64,000 bases of DNA from Microbotryum silenes-acaulis (GCA_003665825.1 QPFY01000004.1:62001-126000), one strand, 5' to 3'. Positions 1-12,992 are shown, counted from the first letter of the stretch. A program made the numbers and translations. The notes: generated from the letters alone by a model not told the origin.

Positions 1-823
1 AGGCGGGACAAGGGGAGTCGGTGGCGAGCATGGCTGAGTGTGATGACGAGAGTCCCGCCGAGTGAAGCTGGATGCGAATGCGGTCCGTCAGCGTCGTGAG
101 TTCCGGAAGGTCGCGTTGGTTGCGCTGCTCGTCCGTGAACGTGAGTCGGAAGCTGTCGAGGCAAGATGGGACCATGGCGAGCACGTGAGTGGCGAGCACG
201 TCGTTGAGCGAGGTTTTGGCGTCGCGGATTTCCTGCGCTATTGACATGTATTCACGGAGCCAGGTGTTGTACGCCTCGACGGAGGCAGGCATCTTCCTGA
301 AATCCCAAAGGCGGGCGAACAACTCGAGGGTGCGAGTGGCGTCGTCCGGTGCGAAACGAGCCTTGAGTGCGGCGAAGATGCGTGGTGCCAACAGGTCGTC
401 GCTGGGGATGGTGTCGAGGGTGGCTGAGACGTCGGCTGAGTCGATCGAGCCAACGATGATTTCCCGCGCGGTGTCGTCACGGGCGGCAAGCTGGTCGGCC
501 GTCCACGTCGGGGGAATGACACCGTCAAGAACGTAACCACGGACTTGATTTGGAAGCGCGAGACGGAGTTGACGTAACCAGTTTGTAAACGACTTAGGCC
601 CGTCAAGACGAGCGTGCTTGGGAAACACGACTTTTGATGCGGTGGCGGTGTTTGCCTGCGTGGCAGTGACGGGCGGGGTGGCGGCGGCGGCGGCGGCGGC
701 GGGGGGCTGTGAGGCCTGTAGAGCGGCAAGCTGTGCCTGTAGCGTGGCGATTTGCACGCTGATCGAAGGGTCAGGGGAGCTGATGTCCCTGGGGAGCGAA
801 GGCGGGGCGGGGGAGCTGTCCAT
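1..823 (-). CDS. Copia-type Gag (partial, C-terminus outside window)
   Basis: The minus-strand frame is open from the ATG at 823-821 to the window edge. It starts MDSSPAPPSLPRD and has an alanine/threonine-rich N-terminal stretch, partly encoded by a GCC-repeat near 680-705. From about residue 65 it reads FPKHARLDGPKSFTNWLRQL and continues as a helical Gag core of the UBN2/retrotran_gag type, with a segment like LWDFRKMPASVEAYNTWLREY. The zinc knuckle and protease expected downstream are not in the window. No stop or frameshift is visible over about 274 codons, so this gag is the least damaged copia ORF here. Family assignment rests on the position behind an LTR and PBS and on the Gag-like core, not on a search. 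Confidence 0.7.
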   Translation of the reverse strand, partial: MDSSPAPPSLPRDISSPDPSISVQIATLQAQLAALQASQPPAAAAAAATPPVTATQANTATASKVVFPKHARLDGPKSFTNWLRQLRLALPNQVRGYVLDGVIPPTWTADQLAARDDTAREIIVGSIDSADVSATLDTIPSDDLLAPRIFAALKARFAPDDATRTLELFARLWDFRKMPASVEAYNTWLREYMSIAQEIRDAKTSLNDVLATHVLAMVPSCLDSFRLTFTDEQRNQRDLPELTTLTDRIRIQLHSAGLSSSHSAMLATDSPCPA

Positions 824-899
824 GCTGCGATGGTGCGGTGGGCTGGGGCGGCTCGAGTGGCTGGGCTCGAGGGAAAAATGCAAGCGGCGGGGCTGGTAG

Positions 900-916
900 C
901 TCGTGGGCTTATAACC
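900..916 (-). other. Primer-binding site of element A (initiator tRNA-Met anticodon arm)
   Basis: On the minus strand the LTR is followed directly by GGTTATAAGCCCACGAG. This is complementary, with a mismatch, to the anticodon stem-loop of fungal initiator tRNA-Met (GGGCTCATAACC), the type of internal 'half-tRNA' primer known for Drosophila copia. Element B has the perfect version at the same place. Confidence 0.6.
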
Positions 917-1060
917 TATTCGATCAACTCTACTACGTCAGAGATGTAGTTATAGCCAAGAGTGATGAATAGGAAGCTAACTGTAAGGGAGCCGCGCGCC
1001 TAAGTCCCAGGCTCGCTCCGCGCGCCTAAGTCCTGACCCGAGCGGAGAGTGGATTCCTCA
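917..1060 (-). repeat. 5' LTR of copia element A
   Basis: A sequence of about 144 bp lies between the element C remnant and the primer-binding site of element A. On the minus strand it starts TGAGGAATCCAC and ends next to GGTTATAAGCCC. It contains a repeated GGCGCGCGG/GACTTAGGCGCG motif. The outer end is fixed by similarity to the start of the element C LTR at 7167. The inner end is fixed only by adjacency to the PBS, and it lacks the usual terminal CA, so that end is tentative. Confidence 0.55.
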
Positions 1061-1115
1061 CAAGCGCTCCCATCGCCGACCTTCAAGACACTGTCAAGAC
1101 ATGGACCCCACTAGT
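1061..1115 (+). mobile_element. Left remnant of copia element C pol linker
   Basis: These 55 bp lie between the LTR of element A and the target duplication of element B. Read on the plus strand and joined across element B (removing 1116-5051 and one copy of CTAGT), they continue the open frame of element C without a stop, with residues such as APIADLQDTVKTWTPLV before the part that resumes at 5057. Elements A and B therefore inserted within about 55 bp of each other in the same older element. Confidence 0.6.
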
Positions 1116-1344
1116 TGTTAAGTCGTATGTCTCGAGAGGGGACTGGATCGGCAACCAGTAAGTACACGAGACACAGTACGAGTTGTGGGAAGTATATTGG
1201 AGCGTTAGGGGAAAGACTATAAGAGGCGCGCAGTGCGAGTGCGCGAAATATCTCTAAGTCCAAAAGGGGTCCGAGCGGCGCGCGGCTGGCTAGGCTGGGC
1301 GCGGGTTGGAGATCGACCTAAGCAAGAGTGTATGGAATTCAACA
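1116..1344 (-). repeat. 3' LTR of copia element B
   Basis: A 229-bp terminal repeat with 5'-TGTTGAATTCC and CGACTTAACA-3' ends on the minus strand. It matches 4824-5051 apart from about ten small differences. A G-run polypurine tract lies immediately before it in element orientation (about 1345-1353). Confidence 0.92.
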
Positions 1345-1366
1345 CCCCCCCTCGCTTGAAGCTTAC

Positions 1367-4300
1367 TTAGCCTCTGAGGCCCAGGTTGTCACGATGAATC
1401 TTGAACACCAAGGGCCCAAGTGCCTTGGTGAAGATGTCGGCGACCATGGTTTTCGTGTCCACATAGTCGACTTGAATGGTGCCCAGCCTGACCTGGTCGC
1501 GTACAAAGTGCTCACGAATGCGAATGTGACGAGACCGGTGGTGAAGGGTGGGGTTCTTGGCGAGAGCAATGGCTCCTTGGTTGTCGCCGTACAGCTGGAC
1601 GGGAGCTCGGGTGTCGATGCCCAGCTCCATGAGCAGTTCTTGGAGGTGGCCAGCTTCCTTTGAGGCATGTGAGAGGGCGAGGTACTCGGCGTCTGTAGTG
1701 GAGTCGGCCACACGGTTTTGCACTTTGGAGGACCAGGAGATGACAGATCCAGCCAGGTGGAAGCTGTACCCCATGGTTGACCGTGATGTTGTGGTGCAGG
1801 TTCCCCAGTCTGCGTCAGAGTAACCGGTGAAGCCGGAGAACTTGCCTTGTTCAGAGCTGTAGTGCAGTCCCAGACGTGCGGTTCCACGTAAGTACCGGAA
1901 GACAGTCTTGATGGCCGTCCAGTGTTCAGGTGTGGGACTGGCAGAGAAGCGTGCAAGGTATCCGACAGCGTAGGAAATGTCTGGGCGAGTACCGGTGGCA
2001 GCGTATAGGAGGCACCCAATGGCCTGCATGTAGCGTGTCTGAGCAATCTTTGACGGTTCCGCGAGCGAATGCTCGAGCTGGCGGTTTGGGGCCATGGGCG
2101 TGGAGGCGGTGCTGCTGTCTGACATTCCAAATCTGCGGAGGATACTTGTGATGTACGCCTCCTGCAACAGGATGATGGACTTGTCGGCCTGTCGTTTGAT
2201 CTGGATCCCCAAGATGTATTGGGCTGGGCCAAGTCGCTTGATGCCGTATTTTTGCTCCAGGCCGTTGAGGATGCGCTCGATCTCGTCCTCCGAAGGGCTG
2301 ACCATCAGCAAGTCATCGACGTAGAGGGCGATGTAGTGGTAGTGGTCGCCGTCGTGTCGTACGTACACGCAGTGGTCCTTGGCTGTGGCGCGGTAGTTGA
2401 GGCTCTTCAGCGTCAAGTCAATGTGCTCATTCCAGACTCGGCCGGCCTGCTTGAGGCCGTAGATCGATCAATGGAGTTTGAGGACTTTACCGGGCATGTC
2501 AACACCTTGTGGGACGCGCATGTAGAGGTCTTCCTTCAGCTCGCCGTGGAGGTATGCCTTGTCAACGTCGGCCTGATGGACGTGGAGTTTCTTGGCAGCA
2601 GCCAGGGCGATGAGAGCCCGTATTGAGGTGAACTTGGCAACAGGAGCAAATGTCTCATCGTAATCAATACCTGGGCGCTGGGAGAATCCCTGTGCAACGA
2701 GCCGGCCCTTGTGCGAAGTGATCTTGCCAAGTTGGTCGCGTTTGGTGCGGAAGATGAACCTGGATCCAAGGACTTTGGCACCGGGGGGCAGTGAGGAGGA
2801 GTCGACCGGGGTGAAGCATTTGTACTTGGTGGCAAGGGAGTGAAACTCATCGGCTGCTGCTTGCCTCCAGATCTCCTCTTTACCTGACTTGACCGCCTGC
2901 AACCAATTTTGGGGGTCCTCGGTTGGCCCTTCGAGTTCGACGACCGATGAACCAGCAGTGGTGGCGGCGAAGGCAGCGGCGCGAGACGGGCATGACAAGA
3001 AGTCGATTGGGTCGGCCGAGTCGTCAGTCACGTCCGACGCAGGGGGTGATGGCGAGAACTGAGCCCTGGACATGTCGGACGGTGTGTCAAAGCCATCGTC
3101 GGACATGTCGATCGTTGTGTCGTCACTCGCGTTGGTCTCAAGCGCGGCAAATTGATTTTCGTGCACGACGGACGGGAGGGATGGTGGTGGTGCAGCGCGG
3201 GAGCCATCTGCAGCGTCAACAAAGGTCCAATCGCCAGAGGTGGACAGCATGGGAGGTTTTGGGTGGCCAATTGGGGCATCTCGAGCGGGGAAGACTTTCT
3301 CATCGAATAGGACGTCGCGGCTCTGGAAGAACGAAGTTGTGGCCGGGTCGTACAGCGTCCAGGCCTTGGATTTGTTATCGATGCCAACGAAGATGAATGG
3401 TTTGGCCTTGGGGTCGAGTTTTGCCCGCTTGTGCTGAGGGGTGGTGTGCCAGGCGCGGCAGCCGAATACCCTCAGGTTTGCCGTGCTGGGAGGTTTGCCA
3501 TACCAGACAGCGTCCGGGATCTTGTGGTCGATGGCGCTGTGCGGGCTGAGGTTCTTGGTGTCAACAACGTACCGGAGGGCCTCTCGCCAGAGTGTTGTGG
3601 GCAGTCCCGAGTGCTGGAGCAGGGCGATCGTCCCCTCGACGATCGTGTGGTTTGTCCTTTCGGCTCGGCCGTTCTGCTCCGGGGTGTACGGGATTGTGAG
3701 CTGCCGGGTAATGCCGTGGTGAGAGCAGTATTCGATGAAGGCTTTGGACGTGTATTCACCGCCATTGTCTGTTCGTAACGTGCGGAGCTTGAGGCCCGTT
3801 GAGCGTTCGATCATGGTGTGCCAACGCTGGAAGGTGTCGAAGACCTGACTCTTGTTTCTCAGCGCGCTGACCCATGTCTTTCGGGAGAAGTCGTCGATGA
3901 AGGTGACAACATATCGTTCCCCGTCGGTGGCTGGTTCGGGCAGAGTGAGGACATTGGAGTGGACCAGTTCGAGTGGTTGCGAAGCGCGAGAGTCCGACGT
4001 TGGGAAAGGTGTCCTGGTTGCCTTTGCCGCTTTGCAGGTGTCGCAGGAGAAGGCCTTGCATTTGGCCGCCGAGTACGTCCATGTTTGACCTTGTAGTTGA
4101 CCCGACGAGACTGCCCTTCGCAGGTTGGGGAGGGATAGGTGGCCGAATCGTTGGTGCAAAGTCAGGAGAGGGATGGCGGCTGCTGCAACCGGTGATACCT
4201 TGGTGCGGATTGGGGTGGCGTCCAGTGTCGACAATTGGTTCGCAATTAGGGATGCGACGCCTATGAGGTGACCTTGTGACCGGAGCTCGATGGTCTTGCC

Positions 4301-4792
4301 AAAGTGGGTGTAAATGCGCTCGCGGCGCAGCTGCATGACCGAGATCAGGTTGGCCGGAAGGTCGGGAACGTAGTAGACGTTGCAGAGCTTGATCGTTCGT
4401 TGTTTCGACGTTCGTATCGTGATCGAGCCGGTTCCTTGTGCCATGAGTGATCCGCCAGCGCCATCAACAGCGATGTGCGACCGTGTGTGCCAGACGTCGA
4501 AGAGAGACGCGTCCTTGACCATGTGGTGGGAGGCGCCCGAGTCGAGTACAAGAGTGTCGTTGGGAAGGTGGAGTTCACGGTTCGGTTGCAGACGACCTAG
4601 GAGTGCGACGACGTTCACGCTGGGCCGAACTGTCACGCTCACAGTCGGGTCCAGGTGCGACGTGTCAAGTTGCGTCATGGTGCGGTAACGGCCGGTCGCA
4701 TGGGCGAGGGCGGTCGTAACAGTGTGGTACAGGGCGATGATGATGACGAAGACGATCATGACGGTCGCAAGTGACGATGGTGGTGGTGGCAT
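1367..4792 (-). pseudogene. Copia Pol polyprotein of element B (one nonsense codon)
   Basis: A single minus-strand frame of about 1140 codons is interrupted only by TGA at 2470-2468. The protease motif is LVLDSGASHHM (about residues 82-91). Then come the GAG-pre-integrase HQRFGHLSL with CDTC, an integrase core with TDNGGEY and PEQNGRAER, reverse transcriptase with YLHGELKEDLYM and YVDDLLMV, and RNase H with GYSDADWG and [11 protein letters not shown]. The first integrase Asp is replaced: the motif reads VHSNV where copia has HSDV (codon 3955-3953). Only about 80 residues precede the protease and they contain a hydrophobic stretch (VMIVFVIIIALYH) instead of Gag. The stop falls in the RT just before SIYGLKQAG, at a position where element C has an Arg codon CGA. 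The copy is almost certainly inactive. Confidence 0.9.
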
Positions 4793-4808
4793 CGTGGAGC
4801 AGCTTTAG

Positions 4809-4823
4809 CTCGGGCTCATAACC
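4809..4823 (-). other. Primer-binding site of element B (initiator tRNA-Met anticodon arm)
   Basis: GGTTATGAGCCCGAG directly follows the 5' LTR on the minus strand. The first twelve bases are the exact complement of GGGCTCATAACC, the anticodon loop and 3' stem of fungal initiator tRNA-Met (anticodon CAT). This predicts priming by an internally cleaved tRNA, as in Drosophila copia, rather than by a tRNA 3' CCA end. Confidence 0.75.
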
Positions 4824-5051
4824 TGTTAAGTCGTATGTCTCGAGAGGGGACTGGATCGGCAACCAGTAAGTACACGAGACACAGTATGAGTGGTAGGAAG
4901 TATATTGGAGCGTTAGGGGGAAGACTAAAGAGGCTCGCAGTTCGAGTGCGCGAAATATCTCTAAGTCCAAAAGGGGTCCAAGCGGCGCGCGGCTGGCCAG
5001 ACTGGGCGCGGGTTGGAGATCGACCTAAGCAAGAGTGTATGGAATTCAACA
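4824..5051 (-). repeat. 5' LTR of copia element B
   Basis: The second copy of the terminal repeat, 228 bp. Its outer edge at 5051 is followed by the target duplication CTAGT (5052-5056). Its inner edge at 4824 is followed on the minus strand by the primer-binding site. The element promoter should lie here, but no TATA box was assigned. Confidence 0.92.
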
Positions 5052-5056
5052 CTAGT

Positions 5057-7375
<2,319 letters not shown>

Positions 7376-7961
7376 GTAGTGGTGATCGTCTCATAACCGT
7401 AACGCGATGGTGAGCCGCCCCATTACGCAGGATTGATGAATGTTGTACGCCTAGGATCTGTGGTTGATAGGCCGCAAGGTGGTCCGGCAGAGGAACTCCA
7501 GGCTCAAAGCAGATAGGAGAGATTGGCGATAGCAGCCTCGTGACGCAGGCCACGAGATCGGTCTTGTTGGCATGAGACGCTCGCGAGGCGCTCTGGTGAG
7601 ACAGAGTCACTTCAAGGGCGTAATCAAAGATGTTCTTGACAGACCGGTTCGCGTTCAAGGCCGAAAATTTCAGCGATGTGGCGGTGGCGACGGGGTAGAG
7701 TTCGGCGAAGTAGATGGCCTGGACCCAACGATCCATGCGGTTTCCGGGTACAGCACCCATGGTTTGTAGGAGGCTGCCCAGAGCCTTGGCACGCTGTTGT
7801 TCAGGTGACTGAGTCGCCATCTGACTCGCAGCGGTGGCGGGGCCCGTGACTTGCGTCTTCTTCGAGCTTATCGGGATCTGGTCACGGGGTGGCTGGACGC
7901 TGGTGGCGGTGCCGGCAGTGGGGACCCAGGGTCTCCTGTAGACATCTTGTCGGTGTATCAC
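7376..7961 (-). CDS. Unidentified ORF, truncated by the LTR of element C
   Basis: A minus-strand frame open for about 195 codons before it runs into the LTR of element C, in whose sequence the formal ORF continues. The first ATG in the frame encodes MATQSPEQQRAKALGSLLQT; the upstream part of the frame has no obvious ATG start. A predicted helical segment reads LLQTMGAVPGNRMDRWVQAI, followed by NRSVKNIFDYALEVTL. It does not match a family I recognise. It could be a Gag fragment of another retroelement or a host gene broken by element C. The region also carries no intron signals that I could use. Confidence 0.3.
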
Positions 7962-8001
7962 TTGTTAACTCGAGTATCGAAGACTGCGGTAGGGCGATTT
8001 C

Positions 8002-8039
8002 GAAGTGAAGTGAAGTGAAGTGAAGTTTTTTTTTTTTTT
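8002..8039. repeat. (GAAGT)n microsatellite and 14-nt T run at the LINE 3' junction
   Basis: About five copies of GAAGT (8002-8025) are followed by 14 T (8026-8039). Read on the minus strand, the T run is a poly(A) tail at the 3' end of the LINE, and the pentamer repeat is the adjoining target DNA. Confidence 0.7.
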
Positions 8040-8140
8040 GACTGGGGCTCATAAATTGCAATCCTTCGGGTTGGCTGGGAAGTGTTTTTTCTTTTGATTG
8101 ACTGGGGCTCATAAATTGCTATCCTTCGGGTTGGCTGGGA
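8040..8140 (-). repeat. Two 41-bp direct repeats at the LINE 3' terminus
   Basis: The segment GACTGGGGCTCATAAATTGC and its continuation to GGCTGGGA occurs at 8040-8080 and again at 8100-8140, with one mismatch and a period of 60 bp. The copies lie directly next to the poly(A) run, so they are probably the 3' terminal repeats of the LINE RNA, the part recognised by its reverse transcriptase. Each contains TTATGAGCCC on the minus strand, the same ten bases found in the copia primer-binding sites. Confidence 0.65.
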
Positions 8141-9006
8141 CCGCTACAAAAAGAGCTAAAAGAGGTTATAAAGCAACGACGGCAAGCAGTTGGGTGAAAG
8201 TCAAACCCCTGCGCGCAAAGAGCGCTGCGCAGATCAAAACCCGCCGAGCACCTAACGCGGACTCCAACGGGCGGTGAGTACTGCTGCCGCTGCACGTCCC
8301 AAGAGTGGGAGCGAAGATACTCGAAAACCAGGCAAGAGCGCCTAGAGAAAGAAAGGGGGAGAATATACAAAAAGTCACGACTGGAAACGCGAAGAACCAG
8401 GAATCCTAAGACAGAGAGGAGGGGAACACACCCGAGGGGCCAAGGAAGGGGGTCGAAGCCAGAGATAGAGGTCCCCAGGGACTAACAGGCCGCAGCCAAG
8501 CCCCAGCTACTCGTCACCCCGACAGCGCCTGATGTCCTCCCTTGGCTGAGTCTCGAGTGCTGGCTGTTGAGCCGTCGGGGCCGAGCGAAAAGCGATCCAA
8601 TACAACAAAACGAGCCTCGCCTTGATGCGAGGATATTGACCAAGAACGAGCGACCTTTCTTCCCGAGCCATGCCGTAGATCTTGACCAACGCGAACGAAC
8701 GAACCATTCGACGGAATCCAACACACGGCTTAGGAGTAAAAGGAGAAGTGGCTGAAGCGTAGTCAACAACTGAGCAACAGGAACGAGAAGAGGAAGGGAA
8801 GGGAAAAGGGGGGGAAAGGAGAGGGGAGAACTTCACAAAGCCTCCAACGCAAAGACGATCGACCGGGCTTGCCGATCCATCCAAGAACGAAGACCGCTAC
8901 TGCGCAAAGTAGAGAGAGAAAGAGAGGTGCGCAACAAGTTTCAAGACAGTCAGCTTCTGAAAGAAAAGTCGACCTCCGAAAAAGAAGGAAGGACTTAACT
9001 CGGTCA

Positions 9007-12000
9007 TCATACCTCCCAATCTTGAGCCCCAGGCACAAAGCCCGCTCGAGAGAGAAAATCTTGCTCGAACGCTCGCAGTGCACTGGGCAGCGAGGGAGGG
9101 GCCACGACCTTGTCCAGCTCGAACCGCTGATGAACGCGCCAGCGGAGCAGGTGCAGCCGCTGGAAGCCGATCGCGCAAGCCAGCCGAACCCACATCCATT
9201 TCGAGGTCGTTCTCCCACGACCCCGCAAAAGGGGGAGCCCCATAGTCAGCTGCTCCGGAGTGAACGTCGACGGATCGACGTCGGTATCCTCGATGCCGAG
9301 CTTGTCGAACAGAATGCGAAGCACCCCGCCCCAGAAGCTGGTCGAGTACGCGCACTCGAAAAAGTAGTGCGACACCGTCTCGATGACCGCTGCATCGTTG
9401 CCGCAGAATAGACACGTTGGCGAAGAGGCATGACCCTGAGTATGCTGCCTCTTGCGCGTCGGCGTCACGTCGTACATGAGCCCCCAGTGGGTGTCCTGCT
9501 CCACAGCAGACGCGAACCGGTCATGAAGCCATCTCCAGAAGCGCTTCCTATCGCTCTGAGAAGTCCCATCACGGAAACGCTTGACACGATCCTCCCTCCC
9601 TGGGAACCGAACCACATTCACAAGCCGACAAAGCTTGCGAATAGTGAACGGTCGGGTGAGCCCAAAGAAGTTGAAGCACCGGGGACGGGGAGCCTCCTTG
9701 AGAGGTATCCGAGCAGGTCGCAACGCGGTCTTGGGCAGCAAGGCTTTCGCCTTGAGCAACTGACCCACGCGCGACCACACGTGCTCGTGCTGTAGGGCGG
9801 GTTCCTTAGAATGCTGCCAGAACCCGCGTCGATGACCAACCAGAGCCCAGCCCTTCCCTTCGTCCCTCCAGTACAGGTCCGCGATCTGCGCAAACTTCGC
9901 CACTGCGTCCGCATCGTCATATGCGTGCTTGGCACCTTCAGCATAGAGTGAAGGGAGGCGAGGCGGAAGCGTAAGGAGTTCGGACTTGATGGTTGGAACT
10001 GTGACCCTGGCCGCTGCAACGACTGCCCCCCAACGCGTCGAGTCGCGATACAGCTTCTCAACCCGAGCCGTGCTGCTGAAGAACCCCCACGGACTGAAAT
10101 CGCGGGTTGCAGCGACGAGGGACCTCCAGCTCTCGCGAGCTAGGGACACCCAGATCGCCTCGTTCGAGCCCGCCACAGCATCCCAAAATCGAAGCGCCAC
10201 CGAATGAACGATGTCGCCGATCGAAATCAAGCCCAAGCCCCCGTCCTCCCGAGCCTGGAACACGAAATCGCGAGCAACGGTATTTCGCCCTGCTCCTCCC
10301 CAGACAAAATCCGTAAGTGCTGTCTCCGCCGCCTTAATGAACCATTGAGGCGGTATGTCGAAGGACAGCACATGGAGGACCGTCGAGATGATGTGAGCGT
10401 TGGCATAGAAGACCTTCCCACTCGGCGAAAGTGTCCGGTCTCCAGCGGTGCGGGTCTTGGCCTTGATCCTGTCAAGAACATGGGTCCAAAACAGTTTCGA
10501 GTCACCGTGGCGAAAGAAGGCATAGCCGCACCACTTGAAGCTCTCCCCCTCCTGCACCGTTGGCAGCGCCTGCGCAGTCTCGTCCCGAAGCCAGTTCGGT
10601 CCGAGTGGTAGCACCAGCGTCTTGTCCGTGTTGGTCTTCCCGTTGGTTGCCTCGTATCACGTCTGCGACAGCGTTTGCAGCTTCGACAATGCCGCCGGTG
10701 ACTCCACCACCACCACAGCATCATCGGCAAACGCCAGATGCGTAAGCTGCGCACGCGGCCCCCCTGGCCACACCTTCTGCAGGTCGAGCGCGATCCCGCG
10801 CCGCACGAGGGCGTCGAGGAAGGGTTGGAACATGATGTTCCAAACCGGGCACGAGAGGGGATCCCCCTGACCGAGACCACACAGCAACCGCACCAAGTCC
10901 GTGGGGAACCCATTGACAAGGTAGCGCACCCCCAGAGTCTCGGGATCGTAGAGAGCGCGCAGCAGCGAGATGAAACGCTCGCCGAACCCAAAGGCCTCAA
11001 AGACCTCGAAGATCCAGGCGTGATCGACCCGATCGTACGCGCTCTGCTGATCCAAAGACAAGAGGGCGCCCTCGGGGAAAACTTCAGTGCCTAGCGACTT
11101 GAGTTTTTCGAGAAGGAGAGTGAGATGACTTCCCGCGTCCGCTGAACGTCTTGATGGCATGAAACCGTGTTGCGCCGGCGGCAAAAGCTCGCCGAGCACC
11201 CCATTGAGTCGCGCCACCAAGACCTTGCTGAGGACCTTGTAGGTCGTCTCGCGCAGTGTGATCGGTCGGTATGCCCCCAGTGATTTCAGATTGGCCCCCG
11301 GTTTATTCTTGGGCAAGAGCCGCACCAGCCCCTCTGCCAAGGACGCCGTCATTTTGCCGCCCTCCCAAATCGAGTTGAACAAGTCCAACAGCTTGGGAGC
11401 AAAGTAGGTTGGCAGCGCCTTGAAGAGCTCGTACGGAATGCCCGAGGGCCCCGGTGATCGCCCCGAATCCGTCTTCTTCAACGCCGCTTCAACCTCGAGG
11501 AGGGTGAAGGGCTCGTCAAGCGCCACTCTCGCTTGACGAGGCAGCCGACGACCGAACGTAGGGTCCGAGCGGTCGTCATCGTAGCATTTCGCTGCACGAA
11601 TAGGGTCGAGCAGGGACCGACGTGCGTTCGTCGGGTCGCCACGAGCTGGGTCCGGCGTGAAGAGCGACTGCGCGTGCCGTGAAGCAATACCCAGCGCCTC
11701 CTGCATGTCAACGGTCTCGGTGCCATCCACATCCTCCAGCGAGACGATGCTCGTCTGGCGACTCCGGCGGTTGAGACGCGTGCGAATGCTTGCCGATTGA
11801 CCTTCCCTCGAGTCGACTGATGGCACATGCGCGCGAATGCGCAGCCACTGAGCCTCCTTTACCGCCAACTGGTCCAACCGCGACTTGGCAAGAGCATACG
11901 CATCGCGCTCGGCTTCATTCATGTGCTCACCGCGTGTCTCCAAAGCCTCCATGACGGATTGGCTCTCGGCCCGCAGTCGGCGCATGTCGGCACGAGTCGA

Positions 12001-12990
12001 GCGATATCGTGCATGGCCAGCGACTGCAACCGCCCGCAGAGCGGCGTCATAGACTTCGCCGAGCGGAGCGGTCCCCTCGAGCCTTTGATAGACCTCGTCG
12101 ACGACCCCGGGAATCGATGCGACAAAGTCTTGATTGTCAAAGACCGTTGGGTTGAGCCTCGAAATGAAATCGCTCGTAGAGGGAAGAGAAAGGGGGGGTT
12201 CGGCATCAGCGTTCGATGTAGGCAAAGCGAAAGTTGCAACTACAGGTCTGTGGTCCGAACAGGGCGCGTCGAAGAGCGTAGAAGCGCTCAACAACCGGTT
12301 TGCCCAACTGCATTGGACAAGAATATAGTCGATCCGCGACCATGAGCAAATCTTTCGCTCCTCCCCTCTACCACGGTAGTGAGGACGAGTGAATGCGGGG
12401 GTGCAAGAATGGACATGTCGGACCGTGTCGAGTGCCTTGAACGCGATCTTTGACAGCAAGGTCTGCCAGTGCGATACAGGAGTCCAAGCGCGATCGGTGA
12501 TGGACACTCGGTCGACCGATACATCCGGACAATCATTGAGATTGCCGGCCAAGATCCGAAGAGTCTTGGGTCTCGGGGCGTTGAAATGCAGGAGCCCGAA
12601 AAAGTCGCGACGATCGTCCTCCTGTACCGGCGCGTACATGTTGATGATCTCGACATCGAGCTCCTCAAGACGAAACACTGAGCGCAGAATCCGACCGTCG
12701 AAACGAGGAGCTCCTGCAAAGACGACCGGGGTGGAGGAAAGGAGATGGCCCGCCAAAGGTGAGCCATCGGGTATGAGGGTAAGGACATGAGGAGTGAAAC
12801 AAATACAAGCCCCTGGCCAAGCACTCTCGAAGCCTTCGCGCGACGCGTTGTAGCTGAGGTGGTGCTCTTGCAGGAGGATGGCCGCAGGGGCCGGCCGAAG
12901 GGTTTTGAAATAACGGATGATTTTGACTTGATTGACTGCGTTCTTCATCGATCGGACGTTGAACGTCAACACGGTGAGGGACTCAATCAT
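9007..12990 (-). pseudogene. LINE 1 ORF2: endonuclease/reverse transcriptase (one nonsense codon)
   Basis: One continuous minus-strand frame of about 1327 codons is broken only by TGA at 10659-10657. The N-terminus LTVLTFNVRSMKN and the SDHRPVVATF motif mark an exonuclease/endonuclease/phosphatase domain (about residues 1-225). The usual GDxN metal-binding motif reads AGNLNDCP, with Asn at codon 12543-12541 in place of Asp. The RT domain includes YRPITLRETTYKVLSKVL, GFMPSRRSADAG, ALLSLDQQSAYDRV, GLGQGDPLSC and the catalytic LAFADDAVVVV. The stop falls shortly after the FADD motif, before YEATNGKTN. The C-terminus holds a CLFCGN...HYFFEC cysteine-histidine motif of the zf-RVT type. With a stop and a changed endonuclease site the copy should be dead. 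Confidence 0.9.
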
Positions 12991-12992
12991 GA

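Larger units (their letters stand above)
1..1060 (-). mobile_element. Ty1/copia retrotransposon A, 5' part only
   Basis: This is the 5' end of a minus-strand copia-type element that continues beyond the left edge. In element order it shows an LTR (1060 to 917), a primer-binding site (916 to about 900), a short leader and a Gag start codon at 823. The LTR begins TGAGGAATCCACTCTC, close to the start of the 3' LTR of element C (TGAAGAGTCCACTCTC), so A and C are related families. Its right boundary at 1060/1061 abuts sequence that reads as pol-linker of element C, so A appears to have inserted into C. The other LTR and the target duplication lie outside the window. Confidence 0.75.
1116..5051 (-). 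mobile_element. Ty1/copia retrotransposon B, structurally complete but lacking gag
   Basis: The element is bounded by two direct LTRs (1116-1344 and 4824-5051) that begin TGTTGAATTC and end CTTAACA on the minus strand. It is flanked by the 5-bp direct repeat CTAGT (1111-1115 and 5052-5056), which is a clear target-site duplication. By eye the LTRs differ at about nine substitutions and one single-base indel, so the insertion is not recent. In element order it has an LTR, a PBS (4823-4809), a pol ORF (4792-1367), a purine-rich tract just before 1344, and the second LTR. There is no Gag or zinc knuckle between the PBS and protease. Pol is interrupted by one stop codon. It sits inside the older element C. 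Confidence 0.92.
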
